A DNA stretch of 64,000 nt from an uncultured Blautia sp. (GTDB lineage Bacteria > Bacillota > Clostridia > Lachnospirales > Lachnospiraceae). The DNA lies in the NCBI GenBank assembly GCA_900547685.1, contig URHS01000003.1, forward strand, positions 1 through 64,000, read 5' to 3'. Shown piece by piece: positions 1-8,324 of the stretch. A model generated the notes under the pieces. The model saw nothing but the letters and a program-made list of their open reading frames with translations, searched no databases and was not told where the DNA came from. Position 1 is the first letter of the stretch; each line of letters starts with the position of its first letter. The position numbers and the translations under genes are program-made.

Positions 1-33
1 TTCTATTATGCAGGAAAAAGTAACAAAAAGAAA

Positions 34-68
34 CCCCTAACCCCTCATGAATGAGGGGCAGGGGAGTT
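34..68. repeat. Nested hairpin at window start
   Basis: A perfect palindrome at 41-58 (cccctcat, GA, atgagggg) is flanked by a second partly paired arm (cccct at 34-38 against aggggag near 60-66). The right arm has no T-run, so it is not a simple terminator. It may be the end of an element or of a gene lying left of the window. Confidence 0.45.
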
Positions 69-69
69 G

Positions 70-90
70 AATAGGCGAAGCCTATTTTTT
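70..90 (+). terminator. Intrinsic terminator
   Basis: A 7-bp perfect stem (aataggc at 70-76, gcctatt at 80-86) with loop gaa is followed by a T-run to 90. It probably ends a transcript entering from the left of the window. Confidence 0.6.
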
Positions 91-401
91 ATACAGAAAT
101 TTGTATCCTATGAAATAAAATATGTTGGGATTAAAGAATGCAGTCTGATGAGAAATTTAATAAAAAACACAAAAAAATACGGAAACAGAGAAAAAGCATT
201 GAATAAATCACTGCTTTATGGCATCATTATAATTGACAAATGTCAAAAAAGGTATTCTGTATGGACTGAATACTACAAAATGGTAAAGGAAAAACAGCAG
301 TTGTTGGAATATTGTATTTTATATTAAAGTAGTGGTAAGAGCTGATTTTGGCTGTTTAATTAGAAGCGAAAGTGTTCTGTTAAATTTAGAAGGAGAAAAA
401 T
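91..401. other. Intergenic stretch, no convincing gene
   Basis: This AT-rich spacer lies before the first cyclase gene. A TTG-initiated 86-codon frame crosses it but has no ribosome site, starts inside a terminator and has no recognisable protein features. A ribosome site (aaggag) just before 402 is the only clear signal. Confidence 0.5.
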
Positions 402-2267
402 ATGAGGGAATTAAAACAAGAAAGAGGGAAACGGATTGTAGGAATCTTAACTGCTGTAAGTGCCTTGTTTTTGTTGATCGGAGTATTTTTATGGCAATTC
501 AATGAAGATATGAAGAAGATGGAATATTCTCGTAACCGTACTAAAATGCTGGATGTTGCGGATAAAGCTGCTTTAACAATTGAGAATAAATTAAATAATA
601 CGGTCAGTATATTGGAAACAGCAGCCGGACGCATGAATCCTGAAGAAGCAATGGAAGATTCAGAAACAATGGCATATCTGAAGACTTTAGCAGAGAATAA
701 TGATGTGGATCGCATAGGCGTGATGGATTTACAGGGGAATGTTCTGACGACAAAAGGGAAAAGAGCTAATGTGGAAGGTCAGGAGTTTTTTCAGAAGTCA
801 TTGAAAGGTGAGTGTTTTATCAGTAATGTATTTCCAACAGAAACAACGATAGAAAAGAGTGTTGGTGTATCAGTTCCTATTAAAGCGGAGAGTGAAGATA
901 TAATTGGTGTATTGTATTGCGTAATTCTTGTAAAGGATTTGGGAATTAATACAGAGTTTCAAGAGGAAGAAAGCCAGGGAACACTTGTTCATGTCGTAGA
1001 TGCAGACGGCAATTATATTTCAAAAGGAAAACGGGGGAATTATGCCTGTGAAGGAAAAGACAACATATTTGAGGCATTAGAAAATGTTGAAATTTCTCGA
1101 AAAGAAATAAAAGAGTTGATAACAAGCGAAAAGAGTGAATTTCGTAAAATTACGTACGATGAAGGATTCCGTTTGATGTGTTTTTCACCGATGAATATAG
1201 AAAATTGGTGTGTAATTAGTGTTTTGACGAAAGAAGCGGCAAGTATTAATATCAATTATTCACAGAAAATAGTGCTGATGTTGATTGCGAAAATTATGTT
1301 GTCTGTTATAGCACTGATTGCCATTGGATATTATGTGGTTACCAAAGAGAAGAAGTTTATTCAAAAATTGAATCATGAATTACTTCTTAAAGATGAAATA
1401 TTCCGGATTGCTGCAACAGAAGCAAAAAGTTTTGTATTTATATATAATGTAGATACAAAACGGATAGAATTTATGAACTACAAAGAAGGTTATGCAGAAT
1501 TATTTGCTCAAACCATTGAAAACTTTCCGGAAAATATCCCGGCTTTTATCCCACGCAACAGTATGGCATATAGCGAAATCCAAAAAATGATTGAAGAATT
1601 AGAAGCAGGGAATGATGTGGTGGAAGGAGAAATTTCTTTTGATTTATATGGGCAGATTGTACATTATAATGCAAAAATAACAAGTGCCAGAGAAACGACA
1701 AAAGAAGGAAGACTTCGAATTGGAAGTCTTGTTGATGTAACAGAAGAAAAACAAAATGCAATATTCTTGAAAAGTCAGGTAGGAAAGGATTCGTTGACGA
1801 AGGTGTATAATCGTCTTGCAGCCATCGAGAAAATTGACGGTTTTCTGAAAAGAAATAAAGGTCAAATATGTGCCTTTTTAATTGTTGATTTGGATAATTT
1901 TAAAGCGGTCAATGATTCTTTGGGACATCTGACAGGAGACAGGGCATTAATTGATGTGGCAAATATCATACAGAAGCATGTGAGGCCACGGGACGTTGTA
2001 TGCAGACTGGGTGGAGATGAATTTGTAGTATTCCTTGCGGATATACCGAAAAATGTTATTCGACGAAATGTGGAAGCGCTGCTTCGCAAACTGCGGCTTA
2101 CTTACGAATTTGACGGGAAGAAAGAATCTATTTCGGCATCTGTAGGAATTGCTGTAACGCCGGAAGATGGACAGGAATTTAAGATACTGTATGAGAAAGC
2201 TGATAAAGCGCTTTATCAGGTAAAGAAAAGTGGTAAAAATGGATATGTTTTCTATGAAGAAGTGTAA
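402..2267 (+). CDS. Membrane diguanylate cyclase (dCache-like sensor plus GGDEF)
   Basis: Predicted to make cyclic di-GMP from two GTP in response to an extracellular signal. The 621-residue protein has a transmembrane segment at about 13-31, an extracytoplasmic Cache-like sensor of about 250 residues, a second transmembrane segment at about 288-310, a PAS-like linker and a C-terminal GGDEF domain. The catalytic loop reads LGGDEF (GGDEF at 537-541). An RPRD sequence lies exactly five residues before GGDEF, matching the RxxD inhibitory site for product feedback. The start has an AAGGAG site at good distance. The gene stands alone, ends in its own terminator, and shares its architecture with the gene at 26385. 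The ligand is unknown. Confidence 0.9.
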   Translation: MRELKQERGKRIVGILTAVSALFLLIGVFLWQFNEDMKKMEYSRNRTKMLDVADKAALTIENKLNNTVSILETAAGRMNPEEAMEDSETMAYLKTLAENNDVDRIGVMDLQGNVLTTKGKRANVEGQEFFQKSLKGECFISNVFPTETTIEKSVGVSVPIKAESEDIIGVLYCVILVKDLGINTEFQEEESQGTLVHVVDADGNYISKGKRGNYACEGKDNIFEALENVEISRKEIKELITSEKSEFRKITYDEGFRLMCFSPMNIENWCVISVLTKEAASININYSQKIVLMLIAKIMLSVIALIAIGYYVVTKEKKFIQKLNHELLLKDEIFRIAATEAKSFVFIYNVDTKRIEFMNYKEGYAELFAQTIENFPENIPAFIPRNSMAYSEIQKMIEELEAGNDVVEGEISFDLYGQIVHYNAKITSARETTKEGRLRIGSLVDVTEEKQNAIFLKSQVGKDSLTKVYNRLAAIEKIDGFLKRNKGQICAFLIVDLDNFKAVNDSLGHLTGDRALIDVANIIQKHVRPRDVVCRLGGDEFVVFLADIPKNVIRRNVEALLRKLRLTYEFDGKKESISASVGIAVTPEDGQEFKILYEKADKALYQVKKSGKNGYVFYEEV

Positions 2268-2292
2268 CGTAAATTTTACGTTACACTTTTTT
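2262..2292 (+). terminator. Intrinsic terminator after first cyclase
   Basis: A 12-bp perfect stem (gtgtaacgtaaa / tttacgttacac, one-base loop on paper) overlaps the stop codon and is followed by six T. Confidence 0.9.
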
Positions 2293-2352
2293 ACAAATTA
2301 TCTAAAAGGTATTATTAAAATTTCACAAATAAAAAAAATTGAGGAAAAAAAC

Positions 2353-2380
2353 TTGCAAATGAAAAAAAATTTGGTAATAT
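2353..2380 (+). promoter_or_regulatory. Promoter of first sugar operon
   Basis: TTGCAA (2353-2358), a 16-bp spacer, then TAATAT (2375-2380) preceded by TGG, giving an extended -10. Predicted transcription start is near 2387, inside the adjoining palindrome. Confidence 0.65.
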
Positions 2381-2385
2381 AAAGG

Positions 2386-2399
2386 TCATAACGTTATGA
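2386..2399. promoter_or_regulatory. Palindromic operator over +1
   Basis: tcataacgttatga is a perfect 14-bp palindrome directly after the -10. The position suits steric repression, and the GntR/HutC-type regulator encoded second in this operon is the obvious candidate ligand. The assignment of regulator to site is inference. Confidence 0.65.
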
Positions 2400-2443
2400 T
2401 TACTACAAACGTAGAAATACTAGTATTGAAAGGAAATGTGACT

Positions 2444-3340
2444 ATGACAAATTATACAGAAAAAGCGTATTTACTTCTTGATGTAGGAGGAACTCAGATT
2501 AAAGGTGCTGTGTTTGATGAGAAAGGGAACAGAAAAACAGATATTTCTTCTTATCCATCAAAATCCAGAGAAAGTGCAGATGTTATTCTTGATAACTTTG
2601 CTTTTATTTTGAGAGAATTAATGAATACAAATCCTCAGGCGGAAATAATAGGAGTTGGTATGGCATTTCCGGGACCTTTTGATTATGAAAAGGGAATTTG
2701 TCAAATCCAGGGATTGAATAAATATGACAGCATTTACGGAAGAGCCTTGGAACCTGAAATGAAAAAAAGAATTCCTGAAATTGAAAATGCTAAATTTGGT
2801 TATTTACATGATATTGAGGCATTTGCAGTTGGGGAAGCATGGTTCGGAGAAATGCAGAATGAATCAAAAATCGTATGCCTTTGCATAGGAACAGGTACAG
2901 GAACAGCATTTTTAAAAGATAGAGTTCCACAGAAATCAGGAGAGGGAGTTCCAGAATGTGGTTGGCTGTACTGGCTTCCATATAGAGATTCTATTATTGA
3001 CGACTACATTTCTGTAAGAGGACTGGAACGAATTTGCAAGGAAGTATTTGGAGAACCTAAGAGTGGAAAAGAACTTTATGATTTATGTCAGAAAAATGAT
3101 GAAGCGGCTTTGGAAGCATGGAAGAAATTTGGGGATGAGATAATAGCAGCAATTCTTCCTGTTATTGAAGACTTCCATCCGAATGCAATTATTTTCGGCG
3201 GTCAGATTTCAAAGAGCTTTTCTTATTTTGGCAAAGACTTTGCAAAAGAATGTGAAAAGAGAAATATTAAAATTCATGTTCAGACAGAAACTTCTGAGAA
3301 AGCTATGCAAGGATTGTTTGTGAAAATGACAAGAGGATGA
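2444..3340 (+). CDS. ROK-family sugar kinase
   Basis: Predicted ATP-dependent hexose or N-acetylhexosamine kinase, cytoplasmic. The N terminus carries the phosphate-binding DVGGTQIKG motif, GTGTGTAF is the second ROK glycine-rich segment, and HDIEAF supplies the likely catalytic Asp123 at the place where most ROK kinases have NDAN. The usual Cys-rich zinc motif is reduced to VPECGW, so this is a divergent member. I place the start at 2444, where AGGAAA lies upstream; the longer frame from 2396 would begin inside the operator palindrome. The length of 298 residues is normal. The stop overlaps the next start by 4 bases. The context suggests a mannose, glucose or GlcNAc released by the neighbouring hydrolases as substrate, which sequence alone cannot settle. 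Confidence 0.85.
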   Translation: MTNYTEKAYLLLDVGGTQIKGAVFDEKGNRKTDISSYPSKSRESADVILDNFAFILRELMNTNPQAEIIGVGMAFPGPFDYEKGICQIQGLNKYDSIYGRALEPEMKKRIPEIENAKFGYLHDIEAFAVGEAWFGEMQNESKIVCLCIGTGTGTAFLKDRVPQKSGEGVPECGWLYWLPYRDSIIDDYISVRGLERICKEVFGEPKSGKELYDLCQKNDEAALEAWKKFGDEIIAAILPVIEDFHPNAIIFGGQISKSFSYFGKDFAKECEKRNIKIHVQTETSEKAMQGLFVKMTRG

Positions 3341-4062
3341 AAATGTTAGATAGAGAGAAGGGAGCCATCCCACTGTATACACAGTTAGAAATGGTTTTAA
3401 GAAAGAAAATCGAACAGGGTGAATATACGAAGGGCGATTTTTTTCCTACAGAAAAGGAACTTATGGAAATTTATCAGGTTTCCCGTGTGACAGTCCGTCA
3501 GGCAATGGCAAGATTGGTTCAGACCGGTTATGTCAGAATTCGCAGAGGTATCGGAACAGATGTTGTATACGATAAAATCGAGGAGCAGATAGAGAGTGTT
3601 ATCAGTTTTACAGAAGAAATGCGAAAGCATAATATCTTTATGACGACCTCATATTGCAGCATGGAATTAGTAAAACCCGGTGAACTGGTGGCAAAGCAGC
3701 TGCAAATTCCTTTGACGGAAAAATGCTATTGTCTGAAAAGGGTTAGAAATGTAGACGGGAAGCCTATTGTTTATACGGTTACATATTTAAAGAAGATTAA
3801 AGAACTTCCTCTGGATAGTCACTATTATACAGAATCCTTATACCAGTATTTAAGGGAAAGTCATGGTATATGGATTGGATCCGGAAAGGATACATTGGAG
3901 GCGGCACTGCCTTCCCCTGAAATACAGAAGTATTTAGAAATAGAAGCGCAAATGCCCATTTTTATAAGAACCCGCCAGACATTTTTGCCGGGAGGGGAAA
4001 TTTATGAGTATTCCAGATGCTATTATCCGGGCAATAAATATAAATATACAGTAGATTTATAG
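3337..4062 (+). CDS. GntR-family (HutC/UTRA) transcriptional regulator
   Basis: 241 residues. The N-terminal winged helix (about 8-75) has the family pattern LYTQLE...FPTEKELM...VSRVTVRQAM...GYVRIRRGIGT. The C-terminal half (about 90-240) fits a UTRA effector domain, which in this subfamily usually binds a sugar phosphate. It is translationally coupled to the ROK kinase by an ATGA overlap and precedes the isomerase-like gene. It most likely represses this operon through the palindrome at 2386-2399, with a phosphorylated sugar as inducer; that link is inferred from position. Confidence 0.88.
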   Translation: MKMLDREKGAIPLYTQLEMVLRKKIEQGEYTKGDFFPTEKELMEIYQVSRVTVRQAMARLVQTGYVRIRRGIGTDVVYDKIEEQIESVISFTEEMRKHNIFMTTSYCSMELVKPGELVAKQLQIPLTEKCYCLKRVRNVDGKPIVYTVTYLKKIKELPLDSHYYTESLYQYLRESHGIWIGSGKDTLEAALPSPEIQKYLEIEAQMPIFIRTRQTFLPGGEIYEYSRCYYPGNKYKYTVDL

Positions 4063-4076
4063 GAGAAAGCAGAATA

Positions 4077-5837
4077 ATGAATATTGTAAGTAAATACAAC
4101 AATTATGATTTGCATCCGGCTACTACAGTCAAAGGTTTTGATGATTGTATTTGGGATGGTAAAGAAAATACAATAAATGAACTGAAAGAGAGAGTGGAGA
4201 AATTTCTTGCAGTTAATAAAAAAGTTGTTGTGTGTATGGATATGTATCCGGGGGTAGAGAAAGAGGATATTCTGGATATCGTGAATAACTTAGCTCCGGT
4301 TAGAATTTTTGATATGGAAGACTATGCCAAATCAGAACAGGAACTTAACGAGGAATTTTACGAATATATAACAGATGACAGAGTATTTGGGATTATCTGC
4401 CACAAAAAGCTGGAAGATTTTTTCCATCAGGAAAAATTGGAAAAAGCAGCTGAGGAACTGAAAGATATTCAGGAGGGAATTATTGTAATCGCAGGTGTTG
4501 GGGCAGGGCTTTTATCAGAAGGCGATATTTATGTATATTGTAATATTACCCGCTGGGAAATTCAGTTAAGATACCGCAAAGGTATGCCGAACTGGCACTG
4601 TACAAATACAGAGGATCCGGTTTTGACAAAATATAAAAGAGGATTTTTCATTGAATGGCGTCTGGCAGACAGATATAAAAAACAAAGATATGAGAAATTT
4701 GATTATGTGTTGGATACCGAGGTAAAAGGACATCCTGTTTTAGCTTCCGGTGAGGCTTTCAGAGAAGGTTTAAAACAGATAAGTAAAAAACCATTTCGTA
4801 TGGAGCCTTATTTTGACCCAGGCGTATGGGGCGGACAGTGGATGAAAGAAAACTTTGGTTTGGACAAGGAAAAAGAAAACTTTGCATGGAGTTTTGATGG
4901 TGTACCGGAAGAAAATAGTTTAAATCTGAAAATAGGTAATCATATTTTAAAAATCCCGGCTATTGATTTGGTACTTTATGCACCTCACGAACTTTTAGGA
5001 GAACGTGTACATGGAAGGTTTGGTGCGGAATTCCCTATCCGTTTTGATTTACTGGATACTATGGGCGGTGGAAATCTGTCCTTACAGGTACATCCGCTGA
5101 CAGAATACATACAGGATACATTTGGAATGCATTACACACAGGACGAAAGTTATTATCTTCTTGATGCAGATGAAACAGAAGAAACTTATGTTTATCTGGG
5201 TGTAAAAGAAAATGTAGATCGTAAAGCAATGGAAAGAGATTTAAAGGCAGCAGAAAAAGGAGAAATTCAATTTCCTGCTGAGAAATATGTAAATAAAGTA
5301 CCTGTGAAAAAACATGACCATGTTTTAATACCGGCAGGTACTGTACATTGTTCGGGAAAGAACACCATGGTATTGGAAATCAGTGCTACACCATATATCT
5401 TTACCTTTAAACTCTGGGATTGGGGCAGATTAGGTCTGGATGGACTGCCAAGACCAATTCATGTGAACCATGGAATGAAGAATATTCAGTGGGACAGAGA
5501 TACGAAATGGATTTATGAAAATGTGGTAGGACAGCAGAAAACCCTTGAGAAAGGGGAGGGTTATGAAGTAGAAAGAACAGGACTTCATAACAGAGAATTT
5601 ATTGATACTTTCCGTTATACTCTGACAGAACCTTATACGGTAAATACAGAAGATTCTGTACATGTAATGAACTTGGTAGACGGAAGTCATGCCCTTATTG
5701 AAAGCGTAGACGGAAGCTTTGAGTCATTTGAAATTCATTATGCAGAAACTGCTATTGTACCTGCTGCAGCAGGTCAGTACAGAATTGTACCTGAAAATGA
5801 AGAAATTAAATTAATTGTGGCTACTGTACGTAAATAG
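4077..5837 (+). CDS. Class I mannose-6-phosphate isomerase-like protein with extra N-terminal domain
   Basis: 586 residues, almost twice the usual ManA length. The C-terminal part (about 255-586) is a cupin-type phosphomannose isomerase: QVHP gives likely zinc ligands Gln337 and His339, Glu357 lies in DESYYLL, and GTVHC gives His424. The first 250 residues are a separate region I cannot name; it includes VVVCMDMYPG and a conserved-looking stretch around residues 160-215 rich in Trp, Arg and Tyr (NITRWEIQLRYRKG). The protein lies between the GntR regulator and a GH38-related enzyme. It probably isomerises a phosphorylated aldose; whether the substrate is mannose-6-phosphate is uncertain, since a standard ManA is encoded at 25305. 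Confidence 0.75.
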   Translation: MNIVSKYNNYDLHPATTVKGFDDCIWDGKENTINELKERVEKFLAVNKKVVVCMDMYPGVEKEDILDIVNNLAPVRIFDMEDYAKSEQELNEEFYEYITDDRVFGIICHKKLEDFFHQEKLEKAAEELKDIQEGIIVIAGVGAGLLSEGDIYVYCNITRWEIQLRYRKGMPNWHCTNTEDPVLTKYKRGFFIEWRLADRYKKQRYEKFDYVLDTEVKGHPVLASGEAFREGLKQISKKPFRMEPYFDPGVWGGQWMKENFGLDKEKENFAWSFDGVPEENSLNLKIGNHILKIPAIDLVLYAPHELLGERVHGRFGAEFPIRFDLLDTMGGGNLSLQVHPLTEYIQDTFGMHYTQDESYYLLDADETEETYVYLGVKENVDRKAMERDLKAAEKGEIQFPAEKYVNKVPVKKHDHVLIPAGTVHCSGKNTMVLEISATPYIFTFKLWDWGRLGLDGLPRPIHVNHGMKNIQWDRDTKWIYENVVGQQKTLEKGEGYEVERTGLHNREFIDTFRYTLTEPYTVNTEDSVHVMNLVDGSHALIESVDGSFESFEIHYAETAIVPAAAGQYRIVPENEEIKLIVATVRK

Positions 5838-5853
5838 GAAAGGAGATTATAAA

Positions 5854-8247
5854 ATGGCACATAAAATTAAAACCGTATATGTAATTCATCATTCACACAC
5901 AGACATCGGCTATACTGATTTACAGGAACGTGTAATTGATAATCAGACAGACTATATTCGTACAGTGCTGTCTATTATGAAAAAACCGGAATATCAGGGT
6001 TTTCGTTGGAACTGTGAAACACTTTTCTGTGTAGAAGAGTTTTTCAAAACAGCTTCTGAGGAAGAAAAGGAAGAGTTTTGTAATCTGGTAGCAGAAGGAA
6101 AACTGGGACTTTCTGCTAATTATCTGAATTTTAATGACTTACTGGACAGTGAAGTTTATAATGAGCGTCTGCAGGAGTGGAGAAAATACTTCGAAGGAAA
6201 AAATATTCCAATGAAAACCGCTATGTTCGCAGATATTAATGGTATTTCCATGGGATGTCGTGATGCAATGCTGGATAATGGAGTAGAATTTTTGTATACA
6301 AATATCCACTGCCATCATGGTATGTATCCTCTGCGTCAAAATCAGAATGCATACTGGTGGGAAAATGCAGAAGGAAAACGACTGTTAGTGTGGAACGGCG
6401 AACATTATAATCTGGGAAATGTACTGGGATTTAAACCGAATTATGTTACAAACTTTATGCAGGACAGCTATCTGGGAGGTAAACAGGAAGCAGAAGGTCC
6501 GGTAGAAGAACTGCATCAAAACTTGCTTCGCTATTTAGATGAATGTGAAGAACAAGGATATGCTTATAACTTTATTATTTCTTCTGTATCCGGTGTATTC
6601 AGTGACAATGCTCCGCCGGAAGTAGAGATTTTGGAAAATATTGAAGAATATAATCGCCGCTATGGAAATGAAGTTGAAGTAAAAATGGTTTCCTTACAGG
6701 AATTGTATGAAGCAATTAAAAATGAGTTTGCAGATGCGCCGGTATATCATGGTGATTTGACAGACTGGTGGGCAAACGGTGTGGGAAGTACACCTTACGC
6801 AGTAAAACATTATCGTGAGGCACAGCATTATTATCACTTATGCAAACGTCTGGATGAGGATATAGAAACAAAATATCCTGAATTATACAGAACAGCGCAG
6901 GATAATCTTATGCTTTATGCAGAACACACATGGGGTCATTCTTCAACGATTACAAATCCTTATGATACCATGGTTTTGAATTTGGATATGCGTAAAAACA
7001 GCTATGCTTCCAAAGCACATGAGGCATCTGCCAGAATGTTAAACCAGATTATTAAGGAAAAAGGTGATGTGCTTCGTTACTATAATACAAATGGAAAGAT
7101 TAAAGTCTGCAACGTTTCTAAAACAGAAGGACCTCAGCTTGTAGAGTTTTATATCGAAACCATGATGCTGCCAAATGCAGAGGTGAGAAATGAAAAAGGT
7201 GAAGTAATTACCTGTCAGGTTTCTCCTCATCCAAGAGGAAGAAATGTCAGCTTTGTAGATACTTTCCTGCCGGGAGAGGAAAAAACATATACATATTGCA
7301 GTAAAGAAGCAGTAGTGGAAACACTGAATACACGTCAGTGCTATGCAGGTGCAGAGCGTATTCGTGATATTGTAAATGAATATGATCCTGAGACCTATCA
7401 TCTGCCATATTATTTCGAAAATAAATTCTTCCGTTTGTCTTATGCTCCTCATGAAGGAATAACATCTTTCATCGATAAGAGAACAGGCAAGGAAATGCTG
7501 GGAAAAGGTGTTGCACCTATTTTTACACCAATGTATGAAGTTACAAAGGTATTAAACAGAAATCAGGCAGGATGTCCGGAAGAAACAGAAAGAAGAATTA
7601 TGGGCAGAAATATGCGTGGAGAACATGCACAGTTGTATGTGGGACGTCTGGAGGAAGTTATCCGTCAGGAAAGAGGACCGGTATTCACGGTACTTCGTCT
7701 TAAATTTACAATGGAAGGTTCTGTACATACAGAAGTGGTATTGAAGTTCTTTAATGAAATCCCACGTGTTGATTTCAGCCTTGAACTTGGTAAAACAATT
7801 TCTTCTGATATTGAGAGTGTATACCTGCCGCTGGATCTTGCTTTTGAAGACAGGAGTTTATATCTGAGAAAAGGAACAGAGGCATTCCGTCCGGGTGTAG
7901 ATCAGATACCGGGTACCTGTATGGAATTCTATATGTCTGATCAGGGGCTTGGTTATGTGTCACCACAGGGCGGAGCTATGATTGCAATGCATGACACACC
8001 TCTTGTCTTTATGGGGGAAATGAAGCATCATCCAATTAGATTGTGTGAAGGATGCGAAGCAGATAATCATCGTCCTGTTTACTCATGGGTTATGAATAAT
8101 ATCTGGGAAACAAACTTTAAAATGGATTTATCAGGATTTAGCGAATTTAAGTACAGTTTGTGGTTGAGTAACGAAGAAAATCCTGAAAAAATGATGGATC
8201 AGTTAAAAGAGGCTGCTTATGCACCTCATGTATTGATTGTAGAATAA
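5854..8247 (+). CDS. GH38-related putative glycosidase (DUF5054 type)
   Basis: 797 residues. The N terminus has HHSHTDIGYTD (12-22), corresponding to the HxHxD zinc-binding opening of GH38-like beta/alpha barrels, and the following region (ADINGIS, WWENAEGKRLLVW) matches the DUF5054 pattern that I associate with this clan. The C-terminal half looks beta-rich, as in GH38 enzymes. No signal peptide, so intracellular. I start it at 5854, after AAGGAGA; the frame open from 5815 overlaps the previous gene. It is likely to act on alpha-linked mannose or a related sugar in imported oligosaccharides. The activity of the DUF5054 group is not established, so alpha-mannosidase is a guess. Confidence 0.7.
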   Translation: MAHKIKTVYVIHHSHTDIGYTDLQERVIDNQTDYIRTVLSIMKKPEYQGFRWNCETLFCVEEFFKTASEEEKEEFCNLVAEGKLGLSANYLNFNDLLDSEVYNERLQEWRKYFEGKNIPMKTAMFADINGISMGCRDAMLDNGVEFLYTNIHCHHGMYPLRQNQNAYWWENAEGKRLLVWNGEHYNLGNVLGFKPNYVTNFMQDSYLGGKQEAEGPVEELHQNLLRYLDECEEQGYAYNFIISSVSGVFSDNAPPEVEILENIEEYNRRYGNEVEVKMVSLQELYEAIKNEFADAPVYHGDLTDWWANGVGSTPYAVKHYREAQHYYHLCKRLDEDIETKYPELYRTAQDNLMLYAEHTWGHSSTITNPYDTMVLNLDMRKNSYASKAHEASARMLNQIIKEKGDVLRYYNTNGKIKVCNVSKTEGPQLVEFYIETMMLPNAEVRNEKGEVITCQVSPHPRGRNVSFVDTFLPGEEKTYTYCSKEAVVETLNTRQCYAGAERIRDIVNEYDPETYHLPYYFENKFFRLSYAPHEGITSFIDKRTGKEMLGKGVAPIFTPMYEVTKVLNRNQAGCPEETERRIMGRNMRGEHAQLYVGRLEEVIRQERGPVFTVLRLKFTMEGSVHTEVVLKFFNEIPRVDFSLELGKTISSDIESVYLPLDLAFEDRSLYLRKGTEAFRPGVDQIPGTCMEFYMSDQGLGYVSPQGGAMIAMHDTPLVFMGEMKHHPIRLCEGCEADNHRPVYSWVMNNIWETNFKMDLSGFSEFKYSLWLSNEENPEKMMDQLKEAAYAPHVLIVE

Positions 8248-8264
8248 AAAATTTTATAAGATTT

Positions 8265-8284
8265 GCAGATGGAGGCACATCTGC
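8265..8284 (+). other. Intra-operon hairpin
   Basis: gcagatg and catctgc form a 7-bp stem around a 6-base loop, between the DUF5054 and MFS genes, without a T-run. It may stabilise or separate the mRNA segments. Confidence 0.4.
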
Positions 8285-8324
8285 AGCAATATCTGATGAT
8301 TTTGAGAGGTATATAAATAAAGAG

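Noticed and set aside
67..327. 86-codon frame at the left edge
   Set aside because: It starts with TTG inside a terminator stem, lacks a ribosome site and has no protein-like features.
2396..2443. Longer start for the ROK kinase
   Set aside because: It begins within the operator palindrome and has no ribosome site; the ATG at 2444 does.
7039..7452. 137-codon antisense frame in the DUF5054 gene
   Set aside because: Same shadow pattern; no independent start signals.
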